The notes beneath the pieces are model-generated. The model ran no database searches. It was not told the origin of the DNA and was given only the letters and a program-made list of their open reading frames with translations. DNA of 64,000 nt from Adhaeribacter aerolatus (GTDB lineage: Bacteria; Bacteroidota; Bacteroidia; Cytophagales; Hymenobacteraceae), in contig NZ_BJYS01000029.1 of NCBI RefSeq assembly GCF_007991635.1, forward strand, positions 1 through 64,000. The letters are read 5' to 3'. Both the position numbers and the translations under genes were made by a program. Positions 50,995-61,500 of the stretch are shown here, piece after piece (position 1 is the stretch's first letter; each line of letters opens with the position of its first letter).

Positions 50995-51801
50995 TTACTT
51001 TTCTGTTTTGTTCCAGTATTCGCCAATGAGGTTGCTTACTTCGTCGTGTACCAGGCCGTTGGTCGCCAGGGTTTCTTTGCCAAAAACCGGGTCACCGTTG
51101 CTGCCGTCAAATAGGGTCACCCGTCCGCCCGCTTCTTGCACCAGCAGTACCCCGGCCGCTACATCCCAGGGTTTCAGGTTATACTCAAAAAAGCCCTCAA
51201 ACCGGCCAGCCGCTACATAAGCCAGGTCGGCGGCTGCTGAGCCTAAGCGGCGTACCCCGTGCGATTTCGCCATAAAGGCACCCAACATTTGCAAGTATAC
51301 CTGCAGCAAACCAAAATCGGTGTACGGGTAGCCGGTACACATCAGGCCATCTCGGAGGTGCTGTATTTTAGTTACCGCTAAACGGTTCCCGTTCAAAAAA
51401 GCGCCGCCGCCCTTCGTGGCGTAAAAGCATTCGTCCTGGTTTATTTCGTACACCACACCCAGTACTACCTCGCCTCGTTCCATTAACGCAATGCTGATGC
51501 AGAAAATTGGCAATCCATGAATAAAATTGGTGGTGCCATCCAGTGGGTCGATAATCCAGTTGTAAATATCATGTTTATCCTGGGCGGTGCCTTCTTCGGT
51601 AATGTAACCGGCGTCCGGGAATATTTCTCTCAGGCCCGCTACTATTTGCTCTTCGGCCGTTTTATCTACGTACGATACCAGGTCGTTTACGCCTTTATGT
51701 TCTATTTTGCCGGGGTCAAAAGATTTGCTCTCGGTCCGGATAAAGGCACCGGTTTTTTTGGTGATGGCAATTACCTGGTCGCACAGTTGGGTTAAGTTCA
51801 T
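50995..51801 (-). CDS. inositol monophosphatase family protein
   Basis: A 268-residue Mg-dependent phosphatase of the inositol monophosphatase superfamily. The metal-binding motifs are present: ITEEGT (67-72), WIIDPLDGTTNFIHGLP (82-98) and the C-terminal KPWDVAAGVLLVQEAGG. SuhB-type enzymes release inositol from inositol phosphates, and related members use 3'-phosphoadenosine phosphate (CysQ type) or fructose bisphosphate. The IDPLDGTTNF form fits the SuhB group, but the substrate is not certain. The FeoB-associated peptide gene lies downstream and the DUF4105 gene starts upstream on the same strand. Confidence 0.93.
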   Translation of the reverse strand: MNLTQLCDQVIAITKKTGAFIRTESKSFDPGKIEHKGVNDLVSYVDKTAEEQIVAGLREIFPDAGYITEEGTAQDKHDIYNWIIDPLDGTTNFIHGLPIFCISIALMERGEVVLGVVYEINQDECFYATKGGGAFLNGNRLAVTKIQHLRDGLMCTGYPYTDFGLLQVYLQMLGAFMAKSHGVRRLGSAAADLAYVAAGRFEGFFEYNLKPWDVAAGVLLVQEAGGRVTLFDGSNGDPVFGKETLATNGLVHDEVSNLIGEYWNKTEK

Positions 51802-51819
51802 AGTTTTATATTTAACGTA

Positions 51820-53064
51820 TCATCTGTAAGGGTTAATACCTTTCCGGAGTTTGGGCGCAGCTTTGGCAATATACCAGGCCCGCAAGGCCAGCATTATTAC
51901 AATAGGCAATACGGCCGGATGAAAATCCTGGGGAAATATTTTCCAGATTAAAGCAATAATGACCAGCAATACCGAAAAAACCAGGTAATAATTTTTAACA
52001 AACGGCGATAGCTGCCGGCGCAGCAACATAAAAGCCAGCGGCAGGTGCAGCGGAAAAGCCCACAGTACATTTAAATTATTCCCGAAAGTCTGGTGGTCGG
52101 TGCCGAACCACAAAAAGGTTAACAATATTCCTAAAAGTCCGGCCAGGCCAAAAAGCAAGACATCTATTCCGTGACTGGCCACTTTTCTTCTTATCTTCCA
52201 GAAAGTAATAAGGGCGATTATTGCGCACAGAATCCAGAAAAATATTGTGGGGGTAAATTTAGTTGGAACGGCGGGCGGGGCCGTGGCTTTATACACCTGC
52301 TTTACCTGGCTTACCAAAGGCCGGGCCCCTGTTTGGCCGCCGGCCTGGGCCGGTTGGAACAACGATGTTACCTGGGCGGGTGCAAAGCCTTCCATTAAAA
52401 AGTCAGGTAAAAACATTTGCTGCAGCGGCGTAGCCAGTTTGTCGGCGGGCAATCCCATGAGTAAATCAATGCCTAAATCTACCCAGGGGTGCGGGCGCTG
52501 ATAAATATCTACCAGTTGCCGAAAAGTTGGGGCTTCGGGCTGGGGCTTGTGTTTAAAATCTAAATTGTTGCCTAATCCGGTCATGAAGACATCGCGGATG
52601 CGAGTAGCGCAATTGTCGTAGAAAAAATCGTAGAAATATGCCCGGTTTTGGGGCAGGTAATTATTCTCTAAAAAATTAAATACCTTCTGCTTTTCGGCGG
52701 GATTTAAACTAAAAACCTGCTCGTAAACCGACCGGTTCTCCCGGATGGCGCCTTGTTTCAGGTTTTCGTAATAATTAATGGAAAGCTGGTAAGGCAACTT
52801 GCCCCTTATAAATTTTACGTAAAAGTTAGGGGTATTAAAATCGAAGGTACCGTAATTAAAGACAATATCGAGGGCCTGAGCTGGGTCGTAAACCCGAATG
52901 GCGCTGTGCCCATACATAGAATATAGTTCCTCGCCGGGCGAGACGGTAATTAAACTTATCTGGGCCTGCGGCGACAAATCCAAAGCTTTGGCCGGATTGA
53001 CAAGGCCCGAAAAGAAGCATAAGATAAGCCATGTTAGGGTATAGCAAAATGCTTTAATGTGCAT
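51820..53064 (-). CDS. DUF4105 (Lnb-like) exported membrane protein
   Basis: A 414-residue protein. A signal peptide (MHIKAFCYTLTWLILCFFSG, from the ATG at 53064) precedes the DUF4105/Lnb N-terminal periplasmic domain (about 30-235): ELYSMYGHSAIRVYDPAQAL, FNYGTFDFNTPNFYVKFIRG and FYDFFYDNCATRIRDVF carry the conserved His and Cys seen in this family. The C-terminal third has five predicted helices ending near residue 405. Lnb in other bacteria N-acylates lipoproteins by moving an acyl chain from the lipoprotein itself; the same role here is plausible but unproven. The frame opens at 53103, overlapping rsmI; I chose 53064 for the signal peptide. Confidence 0.86.
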   Translation of the reverse strand: MHIKAFCYTLTWLILCFFSGLVNPAKALDLSPQAQISLITVSPGEELYSMYGHSAIRVYDPAQALDIVFNYGTFDFNTPNFYVKFIRGKLPYQLSINYYENLKQGAIRENRSVYEQVFSLNPAEKQKVFNFLENNYLPQNRAYFYDFFYDNCATRIRDVFMTGLGNNLDFKHKPQPEAPTFRQLVDIYQRPHPWVDLGIDLLMGLPADKLATPLQQMFLPDFLMEGFAPAQVTSLFQPAQAGGQTGARPLVSQVKQVYKATAPPAVPTKFTPTIFFWILCAIIALITFWKIRRKVASHGIDVLLFGLAGLLGILLTFLWFGTDHQTFGNNLNVLWAFPLHLPLAFMLLRRQLSPFVKNYYLVFSVLLVIIALIWKIFPQDFHPAVLPIVIMLALRAWYIAKAAPKLRKGINPYR

Positions 53065-53077
53065 AGGTAATTTCTTT

Positions 53078-53767
53078 TTATTTATCGGTGCCTTCCACCA
53101 CAATTACAAATTCCCCTTTTATCGCTTTCTGTTCAAATGCCGCCAGTACTTCGGTAAGGGTGCCGGTTATGGTTTCTTCGAAGAACTTTGTTAGTTCCCG
53201 TGACACCGAGACTTGTCGCTCTGGTCCTAAATATTCGGAGAACTGGGTAAGCGTTTTAAGCAGCCGGTGCGGCGATTCGTAAAATATCATGGTGCGCTCT
53301 TCGGTGGCGAGTTGTTGTAAGCGGGTTTGGCGGCCTTTTTTCTGAGGCAAAAATCCTTCGAACGTAAACCGCTCGGCACTAAAACCGGATTTCAGCAGGG
53401 CCGGTACAAAAGCCGTTGGGCCGGGCAAACACTCAAACTTAATATTATGCCGGAGGCATTCGCGCACCAGCAAAAAGCCAGGATCTGATATACCCGGCGT
53501 ACCAGCATCCGAAACCAATGCCATTTTTTCGCCTTTGCCTAAGCGTTCAATTAAGTGGGCTACGGCTTTATGTTCGTTGTGCAAATGATGGCTGTGCATG
53601 CGTTTATCAATGCCTAGGTGCTGCAGCAATTTGCCGCTGGTGCGGGTATCTTCGGCCAGTACGGTATCTACTTCCTTCAATACCCGAATGGCCCGAAGGG
53701 TAATATCCTCCAGGTTGCCAATGGGCGTAGGTACTAAATATAACCGGGTTTCCTCGTCTGCTGACAT
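53078..53767 (-). CDS. rsmI: 16S rRNA (cytidine1402-2'-O)-methyltransferase
   Basis: A 229-residue SAM-dependent methyltransferase of the tetrapyrrole-methylase fold that 2'-O-methylates C1402 of 16S rRNA. The N-terminal YLVPTPIGNLEDITLRAIRV, then LAEDTRTSGKLLQHLGI (catalytic/SAM loop) and VSDAGTPGISDPGFLLVREC are diagnostic. The length is slightly shorter than E. coli RsmI, as in other Bacteroidota, which lack the C-terminal extension. The DUF4105 gene begins 13 bases downstream, so the two are probably co-transcribed. Confidence 0.96.
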   Translation of the reverse strand: MSADEETRLYLVPTPIGNLEDITLRAIRVLKEVDTVLAEDTRTSGKLLQHLGIDKRMHSHHLHNEHKAVAHLIERLGKGEKMALVSDAGTPGISDPGFLLVRECLRHNIKFECLPGPTAFVPALLKSGFSAERFTFEGFLPQKKGRQTRLQQLATEERTMIFYESPHRLLKTLTQFSEYLGPERQVSVSRELTKFFEETITGTLTEVLAAFEQKAIKGEFVIVVEGTDK

Positions 53768-53892
53768 GGCTCAAAGGTAAATAATTAAGACGTGAGATAA
53801 TAATGAGCCAACGCCTGATATTTAGATAATATTATTTCAGGCGATCTGTTTCGAATCGCGGATTAATTAATATTTATATTCTCAAAAACTGG

Positions 53893-54144
53893 CTAAGCCT
53901 TTAAGGTATATTTGGCAGCTATTTTGTCTATGGCTTCGGCCAGCCGGTGGTCGCGTACCGTTACGGTATTGCCGGCATCGTGCGTGTATAATTCTATATC
54001 TACTTTATTATACACATTGGCCCACCACGGATGATGATCTATTTTTTCGGCCACCTCGGCTACTTCGGTCATAAAAGCAAAGGCTTCTTTAAAATTTCTG
54101 AAGGTGAAAGAACGCTTCAGTTTATTGTCTTCTTCCTGCCACAT
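53893..54144 (-). CDS. 4a-hydroxytetrahydrobiopterin dehydratase
   Basis: An 83-residue pterin-4a-carbinolamine dehydratase. The active site His-His-Pro (37-39) is in [20 protein letters not shown], and the later [20 protein letters not shown] carries the further conserved His and the typical C-terminus. The enzyme dehydrates 4a-hydroxytetrahydrobiopterin after aromatic hydroxylase turnover; bacterial members may also serve molybdopterin chemistry. No aromatic amino acid hydroxylase lies in the window. The gene is monocistronic and downstream of a hairpin repeat. Confidence 0.93.
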   Translation of the reverse strand: MWQEEDNKLKRSFTFRNFKEAFAFMTEVAEVAEKIDHHPWWANVYNKVDIELYTHDAGNTVTVRDHRLAEAIDKIAAKYTLKA

Positions 54145-54205
54145 ATTTTGGGTTGTTTATAGTGTTGAGATATTTTCCACCTCCTTTTATTTCGGTTCTC
54201 ATACG

Positions 54206-54262
54206 TGTCATTCAAGAGGAAACTTGTTGACTACCTGCTAACAAGGTCCCTTCTGGATGACA
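54206..54262. repeat. palindromic hairpin repeat, copy B
   Basis: TGTCATTCAAGAGGAAAC and GGTCCCTTCTGGATGACA form a near-perfect stem, with loop TTGTTGACTACCTGCTAACA. It is related to 18201-18265; about four fifths of positions agree over 58 bases. It lies about 90 bases past the glycosidase stop codon. Confidence 0.72.
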
Positions 54263-54351
54263 GGAGAGCGTTGGCTAATCGCTTAATTTTTACTTTTACG
54301 TAAAATCGATCACAGTTTTAACCTTTAACTTTCAACTCATAATTTTTAACT

Positions 54352-56073
54352 TTATTCTTGCCAATCTAGTTTTAACAAAGAAACGCCCTGGTGCGGCAAC
54401 GATATATTTAAAGCTAACGCGCCGTTTTTTGTTTTATGCTTCTGGGGTTTGCCCATTGTTTGTAGTTGGCCGGCTTTTTCGAGTCGCGCAATTTGTTCGG
54501 TTGTCGGATTTTGCGGAGAGCCCATTTTCAGCCAGGCACTATAGGAATTACTATGTTCCTGGTCGATACGGTAATGTGTTAGGGTTACCTTTTTAGCCGG
54601 TATACCGGTAATATTTATGCTTACCGGCACGGCTGGCGTGGGCACATCCAGGTCGTGGTAATTCCAGACCATAACAGCAGCAGTTTGCCGGTCTTTGCTG
54701 GCTAACGCATTTACATCGGGTTGTGCGCCTCTTATACTTTGGTCGCGAACGGTTAAGTAATCATAAGCCAGGTTGCCGCTTACTCCTACCCTATTCCCGC
54801 GCATCATGCCGAACATCCGGAATACATTTAACACCGGTTTATCTACGCCGTTCGTAGCCAAATCGCGGAACCCGTAAAACCAGGGCTGCTCCTCAAACTC
54901 GAAAGACCATGATACGGCTCCTTTAAAATTAATACCAAAATGATCGGCGAGGGCATATTTGCGGGCAAACGAAGCCGCCGTATAACTGGCGTACATGGTA
55001 CCGTTGCGGTAAGCATTTTCGGGGTTGGTTTGCATGCCGCAGGCCGCGCAACCTTCCGGGTCCGATTCGCCGATAATAATAGGCAAATTTATAAGTTCGG
55101 GGTAAGAAGCTACAATCTCAAAGCCTTTAGAAATATCGCGAAGCTGCCGGCCCATGTCCATGCGTACCCGGCCATCCACCAGACGAGGCGCGCCTTTAGC
55201 ATGGTAAGCAATAAAATCTAAAGGGCTGCCTTTCTGGCCGGTTACATAATTGGTGCCGCGTAAACAATGTTCTAAAAAGGTTTGCAGGAATTTGGCGCCC
55301 CGGCTACCGGCTGGACCGGTAACGTGCGGGCCGCCTATTTTTGCCGTAGGCAAAGCTCTTTTTACCGCATCGGCCGAGTAATCGTAGAGTTTGCAATATT
55401 CTTCTACCGTGCCGGACCAGTATGGGCTATCGGGTTCGTTCCATAGTTCCCAATACCAGGTTTCTACTTTTTCTTTGCCGTAGCGTTCTACGGAGTGCTG
55501 TACCCAGGCATACACCAAATCAGCCCATTTTTTATAATCTTTGGGCGGGTAAGTCCAGCCGGTGTATATTTTTTCGTACGGCTGGCCGGGTTGCCACGTA
55601 TGCCGGTAAGGTTGCGGTTTAACCGATAAGGCTTCGGGCATAAACCCCAGTTGGGCCAGCGGCCGCATACCCCGCTCCACGTAAGTATCCATTATTTTAT
55701 CTACAATCGTCCAGTTATAAATTGGGTTGCCGTTCTGGTCTTCGGTGTATGCATTGGTAGAACCCCATTTTAAGGCGGGTGTGCCATCGCCGGAAGTAAG
55801 CAGATTATGCGCCCGTACGTATACCGGCACCGGACTTAAAGCCGCTAATTCCGAAAGTAGTTTTTTCCCATCTTTCATGTAAGTATAGTTGGGCTCATCG
55901 TAACCAAACCACGCCCATACCGGGTCCATGCTGCCTTTTTCCTGGGCTAAATTTACCTGTATAGTTACGGATTCGGGGTTTTGATTATTTAACGCGGTTT
56001 GGTTCTGACTCCAACTGGCCAGCGGCAGAAAAATGAATAAATAATTGTACCAAACCAAAAGTTGTTTTTTCAT
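54352..56073 (-). CDS. GH39-like glycoside hydrolase, exported
   Basis: A 573-residue secreted enzyme. A signal peptide (about 1-23, ASWSQ) is followed by a TIM-barrel domain resembling GH39 beta-xylosidases. The acid/base Glu213 lies in WYWELWNEPDSPYW (207-220), and the likely nucleophile Glu336 in LPIIIGESDPEG (330-341). VYVRAHNLLTSGDG and GGPHVTGPAG are further barrel motifs. A beta-sandwich C-terminal domain (from about 440) follows. GH39 enzymes release xylose or uronic sugars from plant polysaccharides; the exact linkage cannot be read. It stands alone, without SusC/SusD partners, so it is not part of a typical utilisation locus in this window. Confidence 0.87.
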   Translation of the reverse strand: MKKQLLVWYNYLFIFLPLASWSQNQTALNNQNPESVTIQVNLAQEKGSMDPVWAWFGYDEPNYTYMKDGKKLLSELAALSPVPVYVRAHNLLTSGDGTPALKWGSTNAYTEDQNGNPIYNWTIVDKIMDTYVERGMRPLAQLGFMPEALSVKPQPYRHTWQPGQPYEKIYTGWTYPPKDYKKWADLVYAWVQHSVERYGKEKVETWYWELWNEPDSPYWSGTVEEYCKLYDYSADAVKRALPTAKIGGPHVTGPAGSRGAKFLQTFLEHCLRGTNYVTGQKGSPLDFIAYHAKGAPRLVDGRVRMDMGRQLRDISKGFEIVASYPELINLPIIIGESDPEGCAACGMQTNPENAYRNGTMYASYTAASFARKYALADHFGINFKGAVSWSFEFEEQPWFYGFRDLATNGVDKPVLNVFRMFGMMRGNRVGVSGNLAYDYLTVRDQSIRGAQPDVNALASKDRQTAAVMVWNYHDLDVPTPAVPVSINITGIPAKKVTLTHYRIDQEHSNSYSAWLKMGSPQNPTTEQIARLEKAGQLQTMGKPQKHKTKNGALALNISLPHQGVSLLKLDWQE

Positions 56074-56343
56074 ATGCTACAGGAGAATTGAAAATTTGCC
56101 GCCTTTTTCCGGAACTAAGAAAAGAAAATTGTACGCGTAAAGTTTGTAATTAACGTACCGGTAATGTATTTCGGGTAAGATAGCAAAAGATAGCAGAATA
56201 AAGGAGAAATAGGTAGCGTGAGGTACTTGTTGGAAATATTTATCAATTATTTGGGCTAAATACCGGATTGGACATAACCAGTATAATAGATGGTCGTATA
56301 GAATAGCCTTTTAATATTAAATGCGCCGTTAATTGTTTATGCT

Positions 56344-57198
56344 ATGGAAAAGAAACCCTCATCGGTGCCCGATCAGCATCAGGCCGAGCAGCCGGGTAAA
56401 GAGCACAAAATGAACCCGGAACCGGAAATAATCCGGAAAAATTATAAAGGAAGTGAAAAGCTAAAGGGCAAGGTAGCCCTGATTACCGGTGGCGACAGCG
56501 GGATTGGCCGGGCGGTAGCAGTACATTTCGCCCGCGAAGGTGCCGATGTAGCCATTGTATATTTAAACGAGGACAAAGACGCCCAGGATACCAAAAAGAT
56601 GGTAGAAGCGGAAGGCCGTAAATGTTTGCTGTTGCCCGGCGACCTCCGCGAGGAGGAGTTCTGTAAAAACATAGTACAAAAAGCGGTTAAAGAGCTGGGT
56701 AAGTTAAATATTCTGGTTAACAATGCGGCCGAACAGCACGAAAAGGAAGAGCTGGAAGAAATAACCGGCGAGCAACTCGAAAAAACTTTCCGCACCAATA
56801 TTTTCTCGTTCTTTTTTGTAACGCAGGCCGCTTTAAAACACCTGCAAAAAGGCGATGCTATCATTAACTCTACTTCGGTAACTTCTTTCCGGGGCAGCAG
56901 CCATTTAATAGATTATTCGGCTACCAAAGGCGCCATTACTACCTTTACCCGCTCTTTGTCGCAAAATCTGGCCGGTAAAGGCATCCGGGTGAATGCGGTA
57001 GCCCCCGGCCCCATCTGGACACCCCTGATTCCGGCTACGTTAGAAAATGTAGAAGACTTTGGCAAGAATACGCCGCTCGGCCGTATGGGACAGCCTTCTG
57101 AAGTAGCGCCGGCGTATGTTTTTTTGGCCAGCGAAGATGCCTCTTATGTTACGGGGCAGGTGATACATGTAAACGGCGGGGAATTGGTTGCGGGTTAA
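56344..57198 (+). CDS. SDR oxidoreductase, stress-protein (YhdF/GspA-like) type
   Basis: A 284-residue classical SDR with an extended N-terminus (about 1-40, polar, Pro/Glu/Lys-rich). The cofactor motif TGGDSGIG is at 48-55, NNAA at 126-129, and catalytic Ser178, Tyr191 and Lys195 are present, with PGPIWTPLIPATL near the substrate loop. This extended form resembles the general-stress SDRs of Bacillus (YhdF, YdaD). The substrate is unknown. Two small hydrophilic proteins follow on the same strand. Confidence 0.93.
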   Translation: MEKKPSSVPDQHQAEQPGKEHKMNPEPEIIRKNYKGSEKLKGKVALITGGDSGIGRAVAVHFAREGADVAIVYLNEDKDAQDTKKMVEAEGRKCLLLPGDLREEEFCKNIVQKAVKELGKLNILVNNAAEQHEKEELEEITGEQLEKTFRTNIFSFFFVTQAALKHLQKGDAIINSTSVTSFRGSSHLIDYSATKGAITTFTRSLSQNLAGKGIRVNAVAPGPIWTPLIPATLENVEDFGKNTPLGRMGQPSEVAPAYVFLASEDASYVTGQVIHVNGGELVAG

Positions 57199-57305
57199 AA
57201 AATTAAACCTCGCAAGCCGAAAATGAGTACAAAACAGAAATTGCAACTCTCGTGTAATTATAAACCTCAAATTAGTAAATTAATACAGCAATAATTAAGA
57301 AAGTT

Positions 57306-57767
57306 ATGGCACCAGTAAAGAATAGCGAAAGACGTGTTCGGGTTATTGAAAGCAATACCGACTATGAAGAAATGCAAGCCGGTCACATTATTCCGGGCGC
57401 TGATCCGCCAAAGAACGACCATGCCCGGGGTGGTTTTGGCGACCGCGACGGACGCAATGGTTTTGGCACAGATACCGGTGATGGTGCCACGGCTATTTCT
57501 ATAAACGAAGACACCGCAGATCCCAACGGGCATACCGATGGCTTGCAAATTAGTTCGCAGTTAAACGCCAGAACTGCTGTAACCAGCAAACTGGGTGATG
57601 ACGATGATTTAGACGAAGAAGATGATTTGGACGATGTGGACGTAGACGATATCAGCGACGATGATATTGATGATACTGATTTTGACGACACCGATTTTGA
57701 CGATGATCTGGACGATGATTTGGATCTGGACGAAGATTTAGACGAAGACGAGGACGACGATTTATAA
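57306..57767 (+). CDS. hydrophilic protein with Asp-rich C-terminus
   Basis: A 153-residue protein of unknown function. The first 95 residues are polar with Gly/Asn-rich stretches. The last 55 are dominated by Asp with some Glu (LDEEDDLDDVDVDDISDDDI and onward), a low-complexity acidic tail likely to bind divalent cations or basic partners. No signal peptide is visible. It lies 107 bases after the SDR and 24 bases before the next small gene, with which it is probably co-transcribed. Confidence 0.75.
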   Translation: MAPVKNSERRVRVIESNTDYEEMQAGHIIPGADPPKNDHARGGFGDRDGRNGFGTDTGDGATAISINEDTADPNGHTDGLQISSQLNARTAVTSKLGDDDDLDEEDDLDDVDVDDISDDDIDDTDFDDTDFDDDLDDDLDLDEDLDEDEDDDL

Positions 57768-57791
57768 CCTTAAACAGGAGGAGAAAGAAAT

Positions 57792-58034
57792 ATGCCTTAT
57801 AAAAGCAATTCAACCAACAAGCAGTCAAAAGAAAATACCGGTGATCCGGCTGGACGTGGCCAAAGCAAGGGCGGCGTAAAACCGGTAAGCCCCGATAGTG
57901 AAGACGAACTGCACGAAAGACTGCGGGCCGAGTATACCGATGGCGTAGATGAGCCAACTATCGACACGAAGTTGGGTAGTCACCCGAACCGGAACACAAA
58001 CAAACCAAAAATTGATAAACCACCTTACGGATAA
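57792..58034 (+). CDS. small hydrophilic protein, stress-type composition
   Basis: An 80-residue, highly polar, probably disordered protein rich in Lys, Ser, Asp, Pro and Gly, without hydrophobic core or signal. It has an AGGAGG-type ribosome binding site nine bases upstream, stronger than most in this window. It is followed by a strong terminator, so the SDR, the Asp-rich protein and this gene may form one unit. The composition resembles small stress proteins, but I cannot assign a family. Confidence 0.68.
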   Translation: MPYKSNSTNKQSKENTGDPAGRGQSKGGVKPVSPDSEDELHERLRAEYTDGVDEPTIDTKLGSHPNRNTNKPKIDKPPYG

Positions 58035-58056
58035 AAGTTATTGCTAGTCCGAGCGT

Positions 58057-58096
58057 AAAAAAGGCTCCTGTCGTAATTGGCAGGAGCCTTTTTTTG
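58057..58096 (+). terminator. terminator after the small hydrophilic protein
   Basis: AAAAAAGGCTCCTG and CAGGAGCCTTTTTT form a 14-bp stem with a 10-base loop and a T-run. Confidence 0.82.
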
Positions 58097-58567
58097 TGCG
58101 CTCCGGAGAATGCAGTCTAAAATTGTAACATCCTCCTGTATTTGAATAAGGTCAGTTATATTATAATATGGGAAATGTTACAATTTAGTTTAGTTATTAA
58201 ATATAAAAAATGTCAATTAAAATTAATATAGTTTAAAAACTTGCTTTTGCTGTTAGAATATAAATTGCTAATGAAACAGATCTTCTAAAATTACTAAATT
58301 GGTTTATTAGAATAGAATAGTGGTTGTGAGCGACTATGTTATACGTTAAATTGTATAATAATTATATAAAAAATTTAACATAAACAACAATCTTTAAATT
58401 TTATAATTATTTTTTATAGGAGATTATTGGATGTGAATAATTAAATTTATATTGCGTGCATAAATCCAATTTATACGAAAAGTATAAAATAAGGTTTGGG
58501 TTAATGGTATTGTTTTAAGCTTTAAAAATTGAAATATAAATTTAGTGAATAGTAAAAAGGAGGGTGT
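58097..58567. other. very AT-rich leader before the T9SS protein gene
   Basis: A 470-base spacer, strongly AT-rich, with no gene. It likely contains the promoter and a long leader of the next gene; an AAGGAGG site (58557-58563) decides that gene's start. No confident promoter box was assigned. Confidence 0.5.
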
Positions 58568-61500
58568 ATGAAAAAAAATCTACAATTAATTAAGAGGCAA
58601 ACCAAGAGCCTGCTCCTATGGGGCTTGCTGGTGCTGCTAAATTTTAGCTTGACAGATGCGTTCGGGCAGGACGATAAGACTACTTTGCCTACCGGGCACG
58701 ATGGGCCTTGGTATGAAATGTCTAAGCCTGGATGGAAGCAAGAAGGGTTGGAAGAGGACTTTGGCTTTGATTTAAATGGTTCTACCGATGGCACATCTGC
58801 TAATTTTGATTCTGCAGAAGATTATATATTAGTAAGTTTTGAGACTAAGCCAGGGATTTTACCAAATGAATTAAGCTATCAGATAAATCTGCAGAACGAT
58901 TGGATGAATTTAGAACTAAGTGGGGAGTTTGTAGTTCAGGAATCAGCAGACGGCGTTAATTTCTCGAATCTAAAAACTTTTGGGCCTAATGGAACAACAT
59001 TGACCAACATTGAAGGCGGCATGAATTTTATTCATAAACTTAGTGCTGGCACAAGATATGTACGCTTTAAGTATAATGATGCTGGACTTGATTTTCAATC
59101 AGTGCAGTTAGATGCCATTCGGTTAACTGAATTAGCAGGGCCAGAAATTGAGATAACACAAGGTAATACAAACTACACAAGTAATATCAGTGCGTATGTT
59201 TTTCCTACTCAAAATCAAAATACCTTGAGTAGTGCGGTTACATTTAAAATTAAGAATAATGGAACGGCAGATCTGGTTTTGACAAATAACCCTTTTATTA
59301 ACATTATACCAGGTAGTAACACGCAAGCTAAGGAGTTTCAAGTGGATATTAGCCAACTTTCTTCAATTATTGCTGCTGGTGGTGAAAGTGTTTTTACTGT
59401 TACTTTTGCTCCAGTTACTTTTGGATCGAAAGCTGCCACTTTAATCATAGTAAATAACGATTCGGACGAAGGGAATTTCTCGATTAAATTGGAAGGTAAT
59501 GCCAAGATATTTGCCCCGGCTAACATCACAATAAACCCAACGGCAGGAATGATTGGTAGCACGGTTATTATAAACGGCTCCAATTTATGGAATACTTCTG
59601 AGGTAGCATTTAATGGCCCATTAGATGGCAATGGTAATCCTACTTTAGTGCAAGCCAGTTGGAGTAGGGTTAGTGATAATGAGGTTACAGCTATAGTCCC
59701 GGCAAATGCTACTACGGGCCGCATAAGAGTTTCGACGGCTGCAGGTTTTGCTGAAAGCTCTACCTTTACAGTAAATCCACAGCCCGCCCCAACTATTACT
59801 GGCTTTAATCCTGCTCAGGGAAAAGTTGGAACAAGTGTAACTATTACCGGAACCAATTTCAAAGGGGCAACTGTAGTTCAGTTTGGCTCTGTTGGGGCTT
59901 CAATTAATGTGAACACTGATGGTACTGAAATTACAACTACAGTTCCAAGTAATGCAAGCACTGGCAAAATTTTTATAAAAACACCTGGTGGTGAAGTAAC
60001 CAGTACAACGGACTTTGAGGTTTTACAAAACCCTGTTATTAGCAGTATCTCTCCTAATAATGGTCCTGTGGGTTCTACAGTAACAATTTATGGTTCTAAC
60101 TTTGTAAATGGTAATACAACGGTTTACTTTTATAAAGATGCGTTAAACTCAGTAAAAGCTACTTCTATTACTTTTGTGGACGCTGGTGAGATAAAGGCGG
60201 TAGTTCCGGCAGGAGCCGTTACCGGACCGATAAAAGTAGAAACTAAAAATGGTACAACCGTAATTGGTACTTCTAACAACAGCGAAACCTTTACTGTATC
60301 TGTACTTGCGCCAAGCATTAGCTACATAGCTTTAACAACTACTGGGCCACCTGTAACATCTGCAAAGCCAGGAGAAAGAATTTTTATTAATGGCCAAAAT
60401 TTAAAGAACCCTTCTTTAATAACATTTAATGGTGTAGCGGCTACTTCTTTTGGTAATGCTACTCAGGATGGCACTAAGATTACCGCTGTTGTTCCGGCTA
60501 CTGCTAGTACAGGTCCTTTAAAAGTAACGGTTTCTGGTATTACAACTACTTATGATAATTTTATTATAACTGTTCCTGCTCCTACCATAAAAAGCTTTTC
60601 ACCAGCATCAGGTAAAGTCGGAGAACAGGTGGTGCTTACAGGAACAAACTATACGGCAAACACTATTGTAACCTTTAACAACACACCAGCTACAAGCTTA
60701 ATAGTAAATAGCTCAACTCAAATAACTGTTTTGGTACCAGAGGGAGCTACTTCAGGTTTTATAAGAGTTGCTAATTCTGGAAGTAATACCAATAATAGTA
60801 GTGCTACTCCATTTGAAGTAATAATTCCTAACACAACTTATACCTGGAATGTGGGCTCGGGCAACTGGACTGACCCTAATAGTTGGGACCCAGTACGGAA
60901 TAGCCCAACAACAGCAGATATTTTAATATTTGATGGAAGTAAAACTTCTAGCCCATTTGTTGATATAGATTATGTTAACTCGCAAACAATTGGTCAGATT
61001 AGATTTACAAATAGCGTAAAAGCGACGCTTAAGGTTGCAAATGATAAAATGCTAATTTTAGATAATAGCGTTGCAGGAACAGACTTTTTGATTACCGCAG
61101 GAGCTGCAGTAAACATTACCAATTCCGTAGCTGGTGCAAAATTAGAAGTTGTTATTACTAATGGAGAGACAGGGACAGTTGCTGGGGAACTTGTACTGAA
61201 AGGAGATGCCGGTTCTGCTGCACACAAAATCTTAGCAGAAGGTAGTGACGGTTTGTTGTTTCAAAATAATGGAAAATTTGTTACAGGTATAAATTTTTCT
61301 GGCAATCCATTTGGAACTACTAACTTAAACTCCGTGCGCTTTACTGGTGGGGCTACCCTGATAAACGAAAGTGGTGGTTCACCTTTTGGGGCAGCTGAAC
61401 CAAATTCAGTACTTATTTTTGATCCGGGAAGTTACTATCAGCATACTGGAAATACTGCTCCGGATTTAAATAATCGTATATACAGTAACTTCGAAGTAAG

